The notes: generated by a model from the letters alone, not told the origin. A DNA stretch of 64,000 nucleotides from Agromyces allii (GCF_009749385.1 NZ_WBIN01000006.1:124001-188000); one strand, 5' to 3'. Counted from the first letter of the stretch, positions 55,879 to 64,000 are shown. Program-made: numbers and translations.

Positions 55879-56325
55879 CTAGACAGCGGGGCAGAACGAG
55901 GGAAGCAGGTCGGCGGGGGAGCCGGCGGGGCAGGGGTCGAACGTGAACACCACGAGCGTGCCGAGCACGATGAGCACGGTGGCCGCGAGGAACAGCGCGC
56001 CCTTCAGTACCTTCTGGGCGGTGCCCGGGTTCGTGTAGTCGTTGACGATCGTGCGCATGCCGTTGGCGCCGTGGATGAGCGCGAGCCACAGCATCGCGAC
56101 GTCCCACCACTGCCAGAACGGGTCGGCCCACTTGCCGCCGACGAACCCGAAGTCGATGGCCTTGACGCCTTCGCCGACCAGGAGGTTCACGAACAGGTGG
56201 CCGAAGATGAGCACGAGCAGCACGACGCCGCTGGCGCGCATGTAGATCCAGCCCCACTTCTCCAGGTTGAGCCCGCGCTTGCGTGCGGGTCGTGCCTGGC
56301 TGCGAGGCGCTTCGATGACGGACAT
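55879..56325 (-). CDS. sdhD: Succinate dehydrogenase hydrophobic membrane anchor subunit
   Basis: A 148-residue anchor with three membrane helices: ~33-51 ([19 protein letters not shown]), ~73-92 ([20 protein letters not shown]) and ~108-128 ([21 protein letters not shown]). The His in GHLFVNL and LIHGANGMR are candidate heme ligands. The N-terminal basic stretch precedes [14 protein letters not shown], typical of actinobacterial SdhD. It lies 12 nt after sdhC. Confidence 0.88.
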   Translation of the reverse strand: MSVIEAPRSQARPARKRGLNLEKWGWIYMRASGVVLLVLIFGHLFVNLLVGEGVKAIDFGFVGGKWADPFWQWWDVAMLWLALIHGANGMRTIVNDYTNPGTAQKVLKGALFLAATVLIVLGTLVVFTFDPCPAGSPADLLPSFCPAV

Positions 56326-56337
56326 GTCGGCGGCTCC

Positions 56338-56760
56338 TTAGTGGCTGAAGACGTTCATGAGGTGGCGGGGCGCGAAGCCGAGCATCGTGACGACCCAGAG
56401 GGCGATGACGATGTAGAAGAGCAGCTTCTGGTGGCGCGTGGCCCAGGCCCACAGGTCGACGAGGATGATGCGGATGCCGTTGAAGGCGTGGAACACGATC
56501 GCGCCGACGAGGGCGACCTCGCCGAGACCCATGATGGGCGTCTGGTAGGTGCCGATGACGGCGTTGTACGCTTCGGGGCTCACGCGCACCAGGGCGGTGT
56601 CGAGGATGTGAACCAGAAGGAAGAAGAAGATGGCGACACCGGTGATCCGGTGCAGTACCCACGACCACATTCCCTCGCGGCCGCGATACAGCGTGCCACC
56701 CGGCTTCTGTTTCGCCGGCTTCGCGGGTGCGGCCAGGGTTCCTGCCGAGTTCTCTGGCAT
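56338..56760 (-). CDS. sdhC: Succinate dehydrogenase cytochrome b556 subunit
   Basis: A 140-residue heme-bearing anchor. The family signature MWSWVLHRITGVAIFFFLLVHILDTAL (His-Arg-xx-Gly) covers the first helix; VALVGAIVFHAFNGIRIILVDLW supplies the heme His in helix two; the third helix is LLFYIVIALWVVTMLGF. ATG 56760 has GGAGGG six bases upstream, better than the TTG two codons before it. First gene of sdhCDAB; a possible iron box lies ~100 nt upstream. Confidence 0.92.
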   Translation of the reverse strand: MPENSAGTLAAPAKPAKQKPGGTLYRGREGMWSWVLHRITGVAIFFFLLVHILDTALVRVSPEAYNAVIGTYQTPIMGLGEVALVGAIVFHAFNGIRIILVDLWAWATRHQKLLFYIVIALWVVTMLGFAPRHLMNVFSH

Positions 56761-56859
56761 GAACAACCCTCCCTGGCTGTGTGAAGAGCCCTGATTCGAA
56801 GGGCGCGAACGGGCAGACGGCCCGATGCGATTGTAGACCCGGGCCCGTCGCGCCGCCGC

Positions 56860-56878
56860 TTAGGGCTGCCTAACTCTC
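56860..56878. promoter_or_regulatory. Possible DtxR/IdeR iron box upstream of sdhCDAB
   Basis: TTAGGGCTGCCTAACTCTC matches the DtxR consensus (TTAGGTTAGCCTAACCTAA) in 12 of 19 positions, with the TTAGG...CCTAA arms exact over the first 14 bases. It lies 100 nt upstream of sdhC and 87 nt upstream of the divergent manC. Iron control of complex II is known in corynebacteria; binding here is inference. Confidence 0.45.
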
Positions 56879-56964
56879 TCGATGTCGAGATATCTGCGCG
56901 GGGTGTCCGAGTGCCGGATGCCGCATCCGGACGGATGTCGATGCCTCCCGGTATCCTCTGAGGC

Positions 56965-58089
56965 ATGTCTACGCGCGCCGAACCCCTCGACGACTTCTAC
57001 AGCGTGATCCCCGCGGGAGGCGTCGGCTCCCGGCTCTGGCCGCTCTCGCGCGCCGACGCCCCGAAGTTCCTGCACGACCTCACGGGTTCGGGGCAGACGC
57101 TCCTGAAGGACACGTGGGACCGACTGGCCCCGCTCTCGGGCGATCAGCGCATCATGGTCGTCACGGGTCGTGCGCACCGCGCCGCCGTCGAGGCGCAGCT
57201 GCCCGACCTCGTCGACGAGAACGTCGTGCTCGAGAGCGAGCCCCGCGACTCCACGGCGGCCATCGGGCTCGCGGCCGCGATCCTCGAGCGTCGTGAGCCA
57301 GGGGTCATCATCGGCTCGTTCGCGGCAGACCACGTCATCTCGGGGGCGGCGCTGTTCCGCTCCGCGGTCTCCGACGCGGTGGCCGCGGCCCGCGCGGGCT
57401 ACATCGCCACCATCGGCATCACCCCGACAGAACCCGCCGTGGGCTTCGGCTACATCGAGTGCGGCAGCGAGCTCCAGGTCGAGGGCGCGTCGCGCGTTGA
57501 GCAGGTGCGGAGCTTCGTCGAGAAGCCCGACCTCGACACCGCGCGCCGGTACGTCGACGGCGGATCCCACCTCTGGAACGCGGGCATGTTCATCGCCAAG
57601 GCGTCGACCCTGCTCGACGAGATCGCGCGCAACAAGCCCGACCTGCACGCCGGACTCGTCGAGCTCGCCGAGGCGTGGGACGACACGTCCACCCGCGGCC
57701 CGGCCGTCGACCGCATCTGGCCGAAGCTCGAGAAGATCGCCATCGACTATTCGGTGGCCGAGCCCGCGGCCGACGCGGGCCGCCTGGTCGTCGTGCGCGG
57801 CCACTTCCAGTGGGACGACGTCGGCGACTTCGCCTCGCTCGCGAAGCTGAACTCGTCGGGCCGGTCGGGCGAGCTGGCGATCCTCGGCGAGGGCGCGCGC
57901 GTGCTCGCCGACGCATCCAGCGGCATCGTGGTCAGCCGCTCGAAGCGCGTCATCAGCCTGATCGGCGTGCAGGACATCGTCGTGGTCGACACGCCCGACG
58001 CCCTGCTCGTGACCACGAGCGAGCATGCGCAGCGCGTGAAGGCCGTCGTCGACGCCCTCCGGCTCGGCGGCTCCGGCGACGTGCTCTAG
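56965..58089 (+). CDS. manC: Mannose-1-phosphate guanylyltransferase
   Basis: A 374-residue enzyme making GDP-mannose from GTP and mannose 1-phosphate. The nucleotidyltransferase signature is IPAGGVGSRLWPLSRADAPKFL, followed by SFAADHVISG, VGFGYIECG, FVEKPDLDTARRYV and HLWNAGMFIAKASTLL. The phosphomannose isomerase domain of longer ManC proteins is absent, the usual actinobacterial form. GDP-mannose feeds cell-wall mannosylation and glycolipids. ATG 56965. It is divergent from sdhC. Confidence 0.92.
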   Translation: MSTRAEPLDDFYSVIPAGGVGSRLWPLSRADAPKFLHDLTGSGQTLLKDTWDRLAPLSGDQRIMVVTGRAHRAAVEAQLPDLVDENVVLESEPRDSTAAIGLAAAILERREPGVIIGSFAADHVISGAALFRSAVSDAVAAARAGYIATIGITPTEPAVGFGYIECGSELQVEGASRVEQVRSFVEKPDLDTARRYVDGGSHLWNAGMFIAKASTLLDEIARNKPDLHAGLVELAEAWDDTSTRGPAVDRIWPKLEKIAIDYSVAEPAADAGRLVVVRGHFQWDDVGDFASLAKLNSSGRSGELAILGEGARVLADASSGIVVSRSKRVISLIGVQDIVVVDTPDALLVTTSEHAQRVKAVVDALRLGGSGDVL

Positions 58090-58157
58090 CCGCTCCCGGG
58101 TCGGCGCAACGAGATCAGCGGCCGCGGAACGCGGTCGAGAACGCGAAGGAGCATCGG

Positions 58158-59213
58158 ATGTCGCGCAAGGGGTTCGGATTCGGGATCGCGCTCGTCGCGG
58201 CATCCGTGGTCCTGATGGGGTGCCAGGCGGCGCCCGAGAAGGCGGAGCCGACCGAGAGCGCGGGCTGCGTGCGCATGGTGACGAACTCGGGCGGCCTCGA
58301 GGACCGCTCGTTCAACCAGTCGAGCTGGGAGGGCCTGCAACAGGCGGAGGCCGAACTCGGCGTCGAGGCCGAGGCGATCGTCTCGACCGGCGAGACCGAC
58401 CTCGCGCCGAACGTCGAGCAGGCCGTGGCCTCGGGCTGCGGGCTCGTCGTGACGGTCGGTTGGGAGCTCGCCGACCCGACGCTCGAGCAGGCGGGCGCGA
58501 ACCCCGAGACGGCGTTCGCGATCGTCGACGAGACGGTGGAGGCCGAGAACGTCAAGCCCGTCGTCTTCGACACCGCGCAGGCGTCGTACCTCGCCGGGTA
58601 TCTCGCGGCCGGCGTCACGAAGACCGGGGTCGTGGCGACCTTCGGCGGCGGCAACCAGCCGCCCGTGACCCTCTTCATGGACGGGTTCGTCGACGGCGTC
58701 GCCAAGTACAACGAGGTGCACGGCACGAGCGTGCGTGCGCTCGGGTGGAGCAAGGAGGCGCAGGACGGCGCCTTCACGGGCGACTTCGAAGACGTGAACA
58801 AGGGCAAGACGCTCACCGACGGGTTCATCGACCAGGGGGCCGACGTGATCCTCCCGGTGGCCGGCCAGGTCGGCGAGGGCGCGGCGTCGGCCGCGGTCGA
58901 GCGCGGCGGCGTCTCGGTCATCTGGGTCGACAGCGACGGCTACGAGACGCTCTCGGCGTCGTTCCGGCCGGTGATCCTCACGAGCGTGCTGAAGAACACC
59001 CAGGACGCGATGGTGCAGATCGTCGACGAGGTGCAGCAAGGCACGTTCACGAACGAGCCCTACATCGGCACGCTCGAGAACGGCGGCGTCGAGATCGCGC
59101 CGTACCACGACCTCGCGTCGCTCGTCTCGCCCGAACTCGACGGCGAGATCGAGGGGCTGCGGCAGGCGATCATCGCCGGCGAGATCGTCGTGGAGTCGCC
59201 GAGCGCGCCCTGA
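58158..59213 (+). CDS. BMP family ABC transporter substrate-binding lipoprotein (first copy)
   Basis: A 351-residue lipoprotein of the Med/PnrA (BMP) family, which binds nucleosides for ABC uptake. The signal ends in lipobox LMGCQ (Cys22). Family segments are VTNSGGLEDRSFNQSSWEGLQQAE, GLVVTVGWELADPT, FDTAQASYLAGYLAAGV, TFGGGNQPPVTLFMDGFVDGV and LPVAGQVGEGAASAAVE. ATG 58158 has GAAGGAG six bases upstream. It is separated by 189 nt, with a GC palindrome, from a clear paralogue at 59403. Confidence 0.88.
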   Translation: MSRKGFGFGIALVAASVVLMGCQAAPEKAEPTESAGCVRMVTNSGGLEDRSFNQSSWEGLQQAEAELGVEAEAIVSTGETDLAPNVEQAVASGCGLVVTVGWELADPTLEQAGANPETAFAIVDETVEAENVKPVVFDTAQASYLAGYLAAGVTKTGVVATFGGGNQPPVTLFMDGFVDGVAKYNEVHGTSVRALGWSKEAQDGAFTGDFEDVNKGKTLTDGFIDQGADVILPVAGQVGEGAASAAVERGGVSVIWVDSDGYETLSASFRPVILTSVLKNTQDAMVQIVDEVQQGTFTNEPYIGTLENGGVEIAPYHDLASLVSPELDGEIEGLRQAIIAGEIVVESPSAP

Positions 59214-59237
59214 TCCGACCGGTCGGAGCGACGCCGA

Positions 59238-59251
59238 CCCCCGCGCGGGGG
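59238..59251 (+). terminator. Short GC palindrome after the first BMP gene
   Basis: CCCCCGCGCGGGGG is a perfect 14-bp palindrome, extended loosely by GACGC/GCGTC on its flanks, 25 nt after the stop codon. It is a likely end of the first BMP transcript. Confidence 0.4.
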
Positions 59252-59261
59252 CGTCGACCCG

Positions 59262-59275
59262 TGCTCATATGAGCA
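59262..59275. promoter_or_regulatory. Perfect palindrome upstream of the second BMP gene
   Basis: TGCTCATATGAGCA is fully self-complementary and AT-rich at its centre, unlike the terminators. It lies 128 nt upstream of the second BMP gene, in a 189-nt gap without genes. A regulator site for the nucleoside transporter operon is a reasonable guess. Confidence 0.45.
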
Positions 59276-59402
59276 GAATGTCGCGTCTTCATAACCATTG
59301 CATTGCGCGTCCGCAAAGTGCTGGGGCGGCGCGCGCAACATTCGGTAACGTGTGCCCACAGCCCCGCTCTCTCGTCCAGGGGCGCACTATTTGGAGGACA
59401 CA

Positions 59403-60497
59403 GTGAAGGTCACGACCAAGAAGGCCGGATTCGCCGGCCTCGCGCTGCTCGGCAGCGTCGTACTGCTCGCCGGTTGCGCGTCCGCTCCCGAGGATTCGGG
59501 CAGCGGCGACGGTGGCGAGGCCATCGACTTCCAGCCCTGCATGGTGTCCGACTCCGGCGGATTCGACGACAAGTCGTTCAACCAGCTCGGCTTCGAGGGC
59601 GCCACCAAGGCCGCCGACGAACTGGGCGTCGAGCTCAAGAGCGTCCAGTCCGAGGCTGAGACCGACTACGCGCCCAACCTGACGAACCTCGTCGACCAGG
59701 GCTGCGACCTCATCGTCACCGTCGGCTTCGCGCTCTCGGCCGCCACGGTCGAGTCCGCCACGGCGAACCCCGACGTCGAGTACGTCATCATCGACGACGC
59801 GGCCGACAACGACTTCGACGGCACCGTCGATGCTCCGAACATCAAGCCGATCCTGTTCAACACGGCTCAGGCCGCCTTCCTCGCCGGCTACGCGGCTGCC
59901 GCGTACAGCGAGACCGGCGTCGTCGGCACCTTCGGCGGCATGAACTTCCCGACCGTCTCCATCTTCATGGACGGCTTCAAGCAGGGCGTCGACTACCACA
60001 ACAGCGAAAAGGGCACCGCGGTCAAGGTCCTCGGCTGGGACGGCACCGACGGCCTCTTCACGGGCGGCTTCGAGGCCAACGACACCGCGCGCAACACGGC
60101 GCAGGGCCTCATCGACCAGAACGTCGACGTGCTCCTGCCCGTCGGTGGCCCGATCTACCAGTCGGCTGCCGCCGCGATTCGCGACTCCGGCAAGGACATC
60201 GCCATGATCGGCGTCGACGCCGACTTCACCGAGACCGACCCGTCGGTCGCCGACCTCATGCTCACCTCGATCCTCAAGGGCATCGACGTCGGCACGTACG
60301 ACGCCGTGCTCGCGGCGGGCAACGGCGAGTTCGACCCGACCCCGTTCGTCGGCACGCTCGAGAACGAGGGCGTCGGCATCGCGCCGTTCCACGACTTCGA
60401 GTCGAAGGTCCCGGCCGACCTGCAGGGTCAGCTCGACGAGCTCAAGGCCGCGATCATCGCGGGCGACGTCGAGGTCAAGTCCTACCTCGCGGAGTAA
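59403..60497 (+). CDS. BMP family ABC transporter substrate-binding lipoprotein (second copy)
   Basis: A 364-residue lipoprotein paralogous to the one at 58158. Signal and lipobox are LLAGCAS (Cys25). The ligand-site segments DSGGFDDKSFNQLGFEGATK, DLIVTVGFALSAATVESA, LFNTAQAAFLAGYAAAAY, FGGMNFPTVSIFMDGFKQGV and LPVGGPIYQSAAAAI follow the family order. GTG 59403 has GGAGGA directly upstream with four bases spacing. It is the binding protein closest to the ATPase and permease genes and is followed by a UUCG hairpin. Confidence 0.9.
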   Translation: MKVTTKKAGFAGLALLGSVVLLAGCASAPEDSGSGDGGEAIDFQPCMVSDSGGFDDKSFNQLGFEGATKAADELGVELKSVQSEAETDYAPNLTNLVDQGCDLIVTVGFALSAATVESATANPDVEYVIIDDAADNDFDGTVDAPNIKPILFNTAQAAFLAGYAAAAYSETGVVGTFGGMNFPTVSIFMDGFKQGVDYHNSEKGTAVKVLGWDGTDGLFTGGFEANDTARNTAQGLIDQNVDVLLPVGGPIYQSAAAAIRDSGKDIAMIGVDADFTETDPSVADLMLTSILKGIDVGTYDAVLAAGNGEFDPTPFVGTLENEGVGIAPFHDFESKVPADLQGQLDELKAAIIAGDVEVKSYLAE

Positions 60498-60514
60498 TCC
60501 ACGACACGCGCGAC

Positions 60515-60544
60515 GGGGAGGTCGGCTTCGGCCGACCTCCCCGC
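60515..60544 (+). terminator. UUCG-tetraloop hairpin between binding protein and ATPase genes
   Basis: CGGGGAGGTCGGC (60515-60527) pairs exactly with 60532-60544 around TTCG, giving a very stable C(UUCG)G loop. It lies 17 nt after the lipoprotein stop, so it can terminate most transcripts and protect the lipoprotein mRNA. Confidence 0.75.
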
Positions 60545-60673
60545 CGCGCGTTCACCGGGTGCTGCCGATGCGCACGTCCGGCCCTCGGCCAACACGTGAG
60601 CATGCGGCCTCCGCTCGCTCCGACATCCGAGCGACATCTGCTGCAGATGCGCCATCTTCACTAGGATCAGGAC

Positions 60674-62191
60674 ATGAAGCTCGAACTGCGCGGCATCACG
60701 AAGCGCTTCGGCAGCTTGGTCGCCAACGACCACATCGACCTCACCGTCGAGGCAGGGGAGATCCACTGCCTGCTCGGTGAGAACGGCGCCGGAAAATCCA
60801 CACTCATGAACGTGCTCTACGGCCTGTACCAGGCCGACGAGGGCGAGGTGCTCCTCGACGACGAGGTGCAGCACTTCGCCGGCCCGGGCGACGCGATGGC
60901 CGCCGGCATCGGCATGGTGCACCAGCACTTCATGCTGATCCCCGTGTTCACGGTCGCCGAGAACGTCATGCTCGGCCACGAGTCGACCAAGGCCGGCGGC
61001 ATCCTCGACCTGGCGAGCGCTCGCGCGAAGGTGCGCGAGATCTCCGACCGGTTCGGGTTCGACGTCGACCCCGACGCCCTCGTCGACGACCTGCCGGTCG
61101 GCGTGCAGCAGCGCGTCGAGATCATCAAGGCCCTCTCGCGCGACGCCCGCGTGCTCGTCTTCGACGAGCCCACCGCGGTGCTCACCCCGCAGGAGACCGA
61201 CGAGCTCATGGGCATCATGCGCCAGCTCAAAGAGAGCGGCACGTCGATCGTCTTCATCACGCACAAGCTGCGCGAGGTGCGCGAGGTCGCCGACCGCATC
61301 ACCGTGATCCGCCTCGGCAAGGTCGTCGGCGAGGCCTCGCCCACCGCCTCGAACGCCGAGCTCGCATCGCTCATGGTCGGCCGTGCGGTCGAGCTCACGG
61401 TGCACAAGGACGAGCCGAACCTCGGCGAGGCCGCGCTCGTGGTCGAGGGCCTCACGGTCATCGATCCCATCGGCCAGCTCGTCGTCAACGACGTCAGCTT
61501 CACCGTGCGCCGGGGCGAGATCCTCGCCGTCGCGGGCGTGCAGGGCAACGGCCAGACCGAGCTCACCGAGGCGCTCCTCGGCCTCCAGCCGCGCATCACC
61601 GGATCCATCGCGATCGACGGCATCGAGCTCAGCTCGGCGAGCCCGCGGCGCATCCTCGACGCGGGCGTCGGCTTCGTGCCCGAAGACCGCAACGAAGACG
61701 GCCTGGTCGGCGAGTTCACGATCACCGAGAACCTCATGCTCGACCGCAGCAACGGCGCGCCGTTCGTGCGGGCCGGCAACATCCAGCGGGCCGCGCTCGA
61801 GCAGTTCGCCCGCGAGAAGGTCTCCGAGTTCGACGTCCGCACCCAGGGCATCGACTCGAAGGTGCGGCAGCTCTCGGGCGGCAACCAGCAGAAGGTCGTG
61901 CTCGCCCGCGAGCTCAGCCGCGACCTGCGGCTGCTCGTCGCCGCACAGCCCACCAGAGGCGTCGACGTCGGCTCGATCGAGTTCATCCACAAGCGCATCG
62001 TCGAGACGCGCGACTCCGGCGTGCCGGTCGTCGTGGTCTCGACCGAGCTCGACGAGGTCGCCGCACTCGCCGACCGCATCATGGTCATGTACCGGGGCCG
62101 CATCGTCGGCATCGTGCCCGGCGACACCCCCCGCGAAGTCCTCGGCCTCATGATGGCCGGAGAAGTCCCCACCGAAGGAGCCGCCGCATGA
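60674..62191 (+). CDS. Nucleoside-type ABC transporter ATP-binding protein (two ATPase domains)
   Basis: A 505-residue protein with two ATPase halves, like those of sugar and nucleoside (BMP-linked) importers. The first half has Walker A GENGAGKSTLMNVLYG, a BMP-type signature LPVGVQQRVEIIKALSRDARV and Walker B VLVFDEPTAVLTPQE. The second has a degenerate Walker A (GVQGNGQTELTEALLG, no Lys-Ser/Thr pair), signature LSGGNQQKVVLARELSRD and AAQPTRGVDVGSIEFIH. Thus only one site is expected to hydrolyse ATP fully. ATG 60674. It precedes two permease genes with ATGA overlaps. Confidence 0.92.
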   Translation: MKLELRGITKRFGSLVANDHIDLTVEAGEIHCLLGENGAGKSTLMNVLYGLYQADEGEVLLDDEVQHFAGPGDAMAAGIGMVHQHFMLIPVFTVAENVMLGHESTKAGGILDLASARAKVREISDRFGFDVDPDALVDDLPVGVQQRVEIIKALSRDARVLVFDEPTAVLTPQETDELMGIMRQLKESGTSIVFITHKLREVREVADRITVIRLGKVVGEASPTASNAELASLMVGRAVELTVHKDEPNLGEAALVVEGLTVIDPIGQLVVNDVSFTVRRGEILAVAGVQGNGQTELTEALLGLQPRITGSIAIDGIELSSASPRRILDAGVGFVPEDRNEDGLVGEFTITENLMLDRSNGAPFVRAGNIQRAALEQFAREKVSEFDVRTQGIDSKVRQLSGGNQQKVVLARELSRDLRLLVAAQPTRGVDVGSIEFIHKRIVETRDSGVPVVVVSTELDEVAALADRIMVMYRGRIVGIVPGDTPREVLGLMMAGEVPTEGAAA

Positions 62192-63549
62192 GCGACCCCC
62201 GCGAACCCGCTTCCGGCGGAGCCGACTCCCGCGAACCCGACGCCGACGTCGCGATCGAGGAGCCCGGTTCCGTCGCGGCCACGAGCACCACCACGACGAC
62301 GACCGCCGCCGCCCGGGCTGCAGCGCCCGAGGTCGAGCCGCCGTCGCGCTGGCACACGATGCTGCACCAGATCGCGACCGGCAACGCGATCATCTCGGTG
62401 CTCGCCGTGATCCTCGCGCTCATCGTGGGTGCGATCATGATCGCCTTCACCGACGAGAACGTGCAGAAGGCGAGCGTGTACTTCTTCGCCCGCCCCGGCG
62501 ACACCGTCGTCGCGGTCTGGCAGTCGGTCTCCGGCGCCTACACCGCGCTCTTCCAGGGCTCGGTCTACAACTTCAACCGCGACACGTTCGCGGCCGGCAT
62601 CCGCCCGCTCACCGAGACGCTCACGTTCGCGACGCCGCTCATCGCGGGCGGCCTCGGCGTCGGCCTGGCGTTCCGCGTCGGCATGTTCAACATCGGCGGT
62701 CGCGGGCAGATGCTCATCGCGGCGTCGGTCGCGGGCTGGATCGGCTTCGGCTTCGATCTGCCGTGGGGCCTGCACATGCTCGTCGCGCTCATCGGCGGAC
62801 TCCTCGGCGGCGCGCTCTGGGCCGGCATCGCGGGCCTCCTGAAGGCCCGCACCGGGGCGCACGAGGTGATCGTCACGATCATGCTGAACTACGTCGCGTT
62901 CTACCTCGTGTCATGGATGCTGCGCACCCCCGGCCTGCTGCAGGCCCCGGGTTCGAGCAACCCGAAGACGCCCGCCATGAAGGAGACCGCGATCTTCCCG
63001 GCCCTCCTCGGGCCGCAGTACAACCTGCACTTCGGCTTCATCCTCGTGGTCGGTGCGACCGTGCTCGTCTGGTGGATCCTCAGCCGCTCGAGCCTCGGCT
63101 TCAAGTTCCGCGCCGTCGGCGAGAACCCGAACGCGGCACGCGTGGCGGGCATCAACGTGAAGTCGATGTACGTCTACGCGATGCTCATCGCGGGTGCACT
63201 GCTCGGTCTCGCGGGCGTCAGCCAGGTGCTCGGCACCGTCACCACGGGCTTCACGGCCGGCATCGACGCGGGCATCGGCTTCGACGCGATCACCGTCGCG
63301 CTGCTCGGGCGCTCGACGCCGTGGGGCATCTTCGTGGCCGGCATCCTGTTCGGCGCGTTCAAGGCCGGCGGCTTCTCGATGCAGGCCGCAGAGGGCGTGC
63401 CCGTCGAGATCGTGCTCGTCGTCCAGTCGCTCATCGTGCTCTTCATCGCCGCGCCGCCGCTCGTGCGCACGATCTTCCGCCTGCCAGACCCGTCCCGAGC
63501 CGCGAAGCGACCTCGCCCGATCGTCACGAAGGAGGTGAAGGCGAAATGA
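62188..63549 (+). CDS. Nucleoside-type ABC transporter permease (first)
   Basis: A 453-residue permease of the BMP-linked family. The N-terminal ~65 residues are polar, with a Thr run (SVAATSTTTTTTAAARAAA). About nine membrane helices follow. Family segments are TLTFATPLIAGGLGVGLAFRVGMFNIGGRGQM, RTGAHEVIVTIMLNYVAFYLV, FKFRAVGENPNAARVAGINVKSMYVYAMLIAGALLGLAGV and GIGFDAITVALLGRSTPWG. ATG 62188 overlaps the ATPase gene stop by 4 nt. It pairs with the next permease. Confidence 0.92.
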   Translation: MSDPREPASGGADSREPDADVAIEEPGSVAATSTTTTTTAAARAAAPEVEPPSRWHTMLHQIATGNAIISVLAVILALIVGAIMIAFTDENVQKASVYFFARPGDTVVAVWQSVSGAYTALFQGSVYNFNRDTFAAGIRPLTETLTFATPLIAGGLGVGLAFRVGMFNIGGRGQMLIAASVAGWIGFGFDLPWGLHMLVALIGGLLGGALWAGIAGLLKARTGAHEVIVTIMLNYVAFYLVSWMLRTPGLLQAPGSSNPKTPAMKETAIFPALLGPQYNLHFGFILVVGATVLVWWILSRSSLGFKFRAVGENPNAARVAGINVKSMYVYAMLIAGALLGLAGVSQVLGTVTTGFTAGIDAGIGFDAITVALLGRSTPWGIFVAGILFGAFKAGGFSMQAAEGVPVEIVLVVQSLIVLFIAAPPLVRTIFRLPDPSRAAKRPRPIVTKEVKAK

Positions 63550-64000
63550 GCACGACCGTGCAGCAGACGCCTGCATCCGACGTCCCCGCCCTCGCGACGA
63601 CCGTCGTCACGAGCTGGAAGGCGCCCATCGCCTTCGCAGCCTTCACGCTCATCGCCCTCCTGCTCGCGGTGTTCGCCCCGCGCGAGGGCGAGACCGGGTT
63701 CCGCCTCTCCGAGGCGAAGGACGTCATCCAGATCACGACGATCACCACGCCCGCGATGCCCACCCTCTGGGTCGTCATCGTGCTGCTCGCCCTCGCGACC
63801 GCGTACTCCGTGTTCATCGTCGCCTCGAAGCGTCGCGTGCCGCTCTGGCTCATCGTCGTCTTCGCGGTGCTGTTCATGGTCGGCTTCCTCACCTGGGCGG
63901 CCGCGGGTGCGACGATCCCCGTGGTCGGACTGCTCTTCGGCTCGCTGAGCCTCGCCGTGCCGCTCATCTTCGGATCGCTCTCTGGCGTGCTCTCCGAACG
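63546..64000 (+). CDS. Nucleoside-type ABC transporter permease (second), cut by window end
   Basis: The first ~151 residues of a second permease. ATG 63546 overlaps the previous stop (ATGA) and AAGGAGG lies just upstream. Visible are an N-terminal polar stretch, a first helix (APIAFAAFTLIALLLAVFA), two further helices (LWVVIVLLALATAYSVFIV and LIVVFAVLFMVGFLTWAA) and the beginning of the family's PLIFGSLSGVLSER motif. The ~130-residue lead before that motif is typical of this permease type in actinobacteria. Nucleoside catabolic genes often follow, but lie outside. Confidence 0.9.
   Translation, partial: MSTTVQQTPASDVPALATTVVTSWKAPIAFAAFTLIALLLAVFAPREGETGFRLSEAKDVIQITTITTPAMPTLWVVIVLLALATAYSVFIVASKRRVPLWLIVVFAVLFMVGFLTWAAAGATIPVVGLLFGSLSLAVPLIFGSLSGVLSE

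Noticed and set aside
60674..62191. The ATPase gene as two separate ATPase genes
   Set aside because: Both ATPase halves are in one uninterrupted frame, which is normal for sugar- and nucleoside-type importers.

Overview
The window is high-GC DNA with dense, mostly operonic genes, GTG starts, four-base ATGA/GTGA stop-start overlaps and long GC-rich terminator hairpins. Gene content (RamB-type regulator beside a GTP-dependent PEP carboxykinase, sdhCDAB next to manC, a BMP-type nucleoside ABC system, a ribD-ribE-ribBA-ribH operon behind an FMN riboswitch) fits an actinobacterium, most likely Microbacteriaceae; an Agromyces-like genus is my guess and is not proven by the sequence. No tRNA, rRNA, prophage, insertion sequence or CRISPR array was seen.

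Layout. 1-6.3 kb: a minus-strand aromatic-acid (homoprotocatechuate / 4-hydroxyphenylacetate) meta-cleavage cluster: hpaE (cut by the window edge), a GntR/FCD regulator, an FAH-RraA fusion, hpaI, hpaH and a ThDP enzyme. A palindromic GTATAC-centred site recurs ahead of each transcription unit. 6.5-14.5 kb: NIPSNAP-like protein, long-form GAPDH, DUF1272 zinc protein, OsmC protein, a second GntR regulator with a 30-bp perfect palindrome, a metzincin-type metalloprotease without signal peptide, then a thiolase and an SDR dehydrogenase. 14.5-23.7 kb: PadR regulator with a HAAS-type membrane protein, RamB-like regulator divergent from pckG, DUF1622 membrane protein, an unknown protein, an ABC exporter, a 75-residue HTH protein. 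23.7-28.9 kb: psuG-psuK (pseudouridine breakdown), a small hypothetical, a Met/Cys-rich copper-storage-like protein, an MHS-family transporter and a small membrane protein.

29-32.8 kb: riboflavin operon under an FMN riboswitch. 33-38.5 kb: glycerol regulon: a SorC-family regulator divergent from glpD, then glpF and glpK, with a shared TGCAC-N4-GTGCA site. 38.7-43.3 kb: HAD hydrolase, GNAT acetyltransferase, trpS, exodeoxyribonuclease III, YihY/BrkB membrane protein. 43.5-53.1 kb: one 3,201-residue secreted, membrane-anchored surface protein with a vWA domain and eight ~145-residue repeat modules. 53.3-56.8 kb: sdhCDAB with a possible iron box. 57-64 kb: manC, two BMP lipoproteins, and the ATPase and two permeases (second cut by the window end) of a nucleoside ABC importer.

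The most unusual items are the giant surface protein, the SorC-controlled glycerol regulon, the FAH-RraA fusion, the protein that is 30% methionine, the cytosolic-looking metzincin with a 24-residue C-terminal repeat, and a family of perfect palindromes built on the word CGGATGCCG that serve as terminators.
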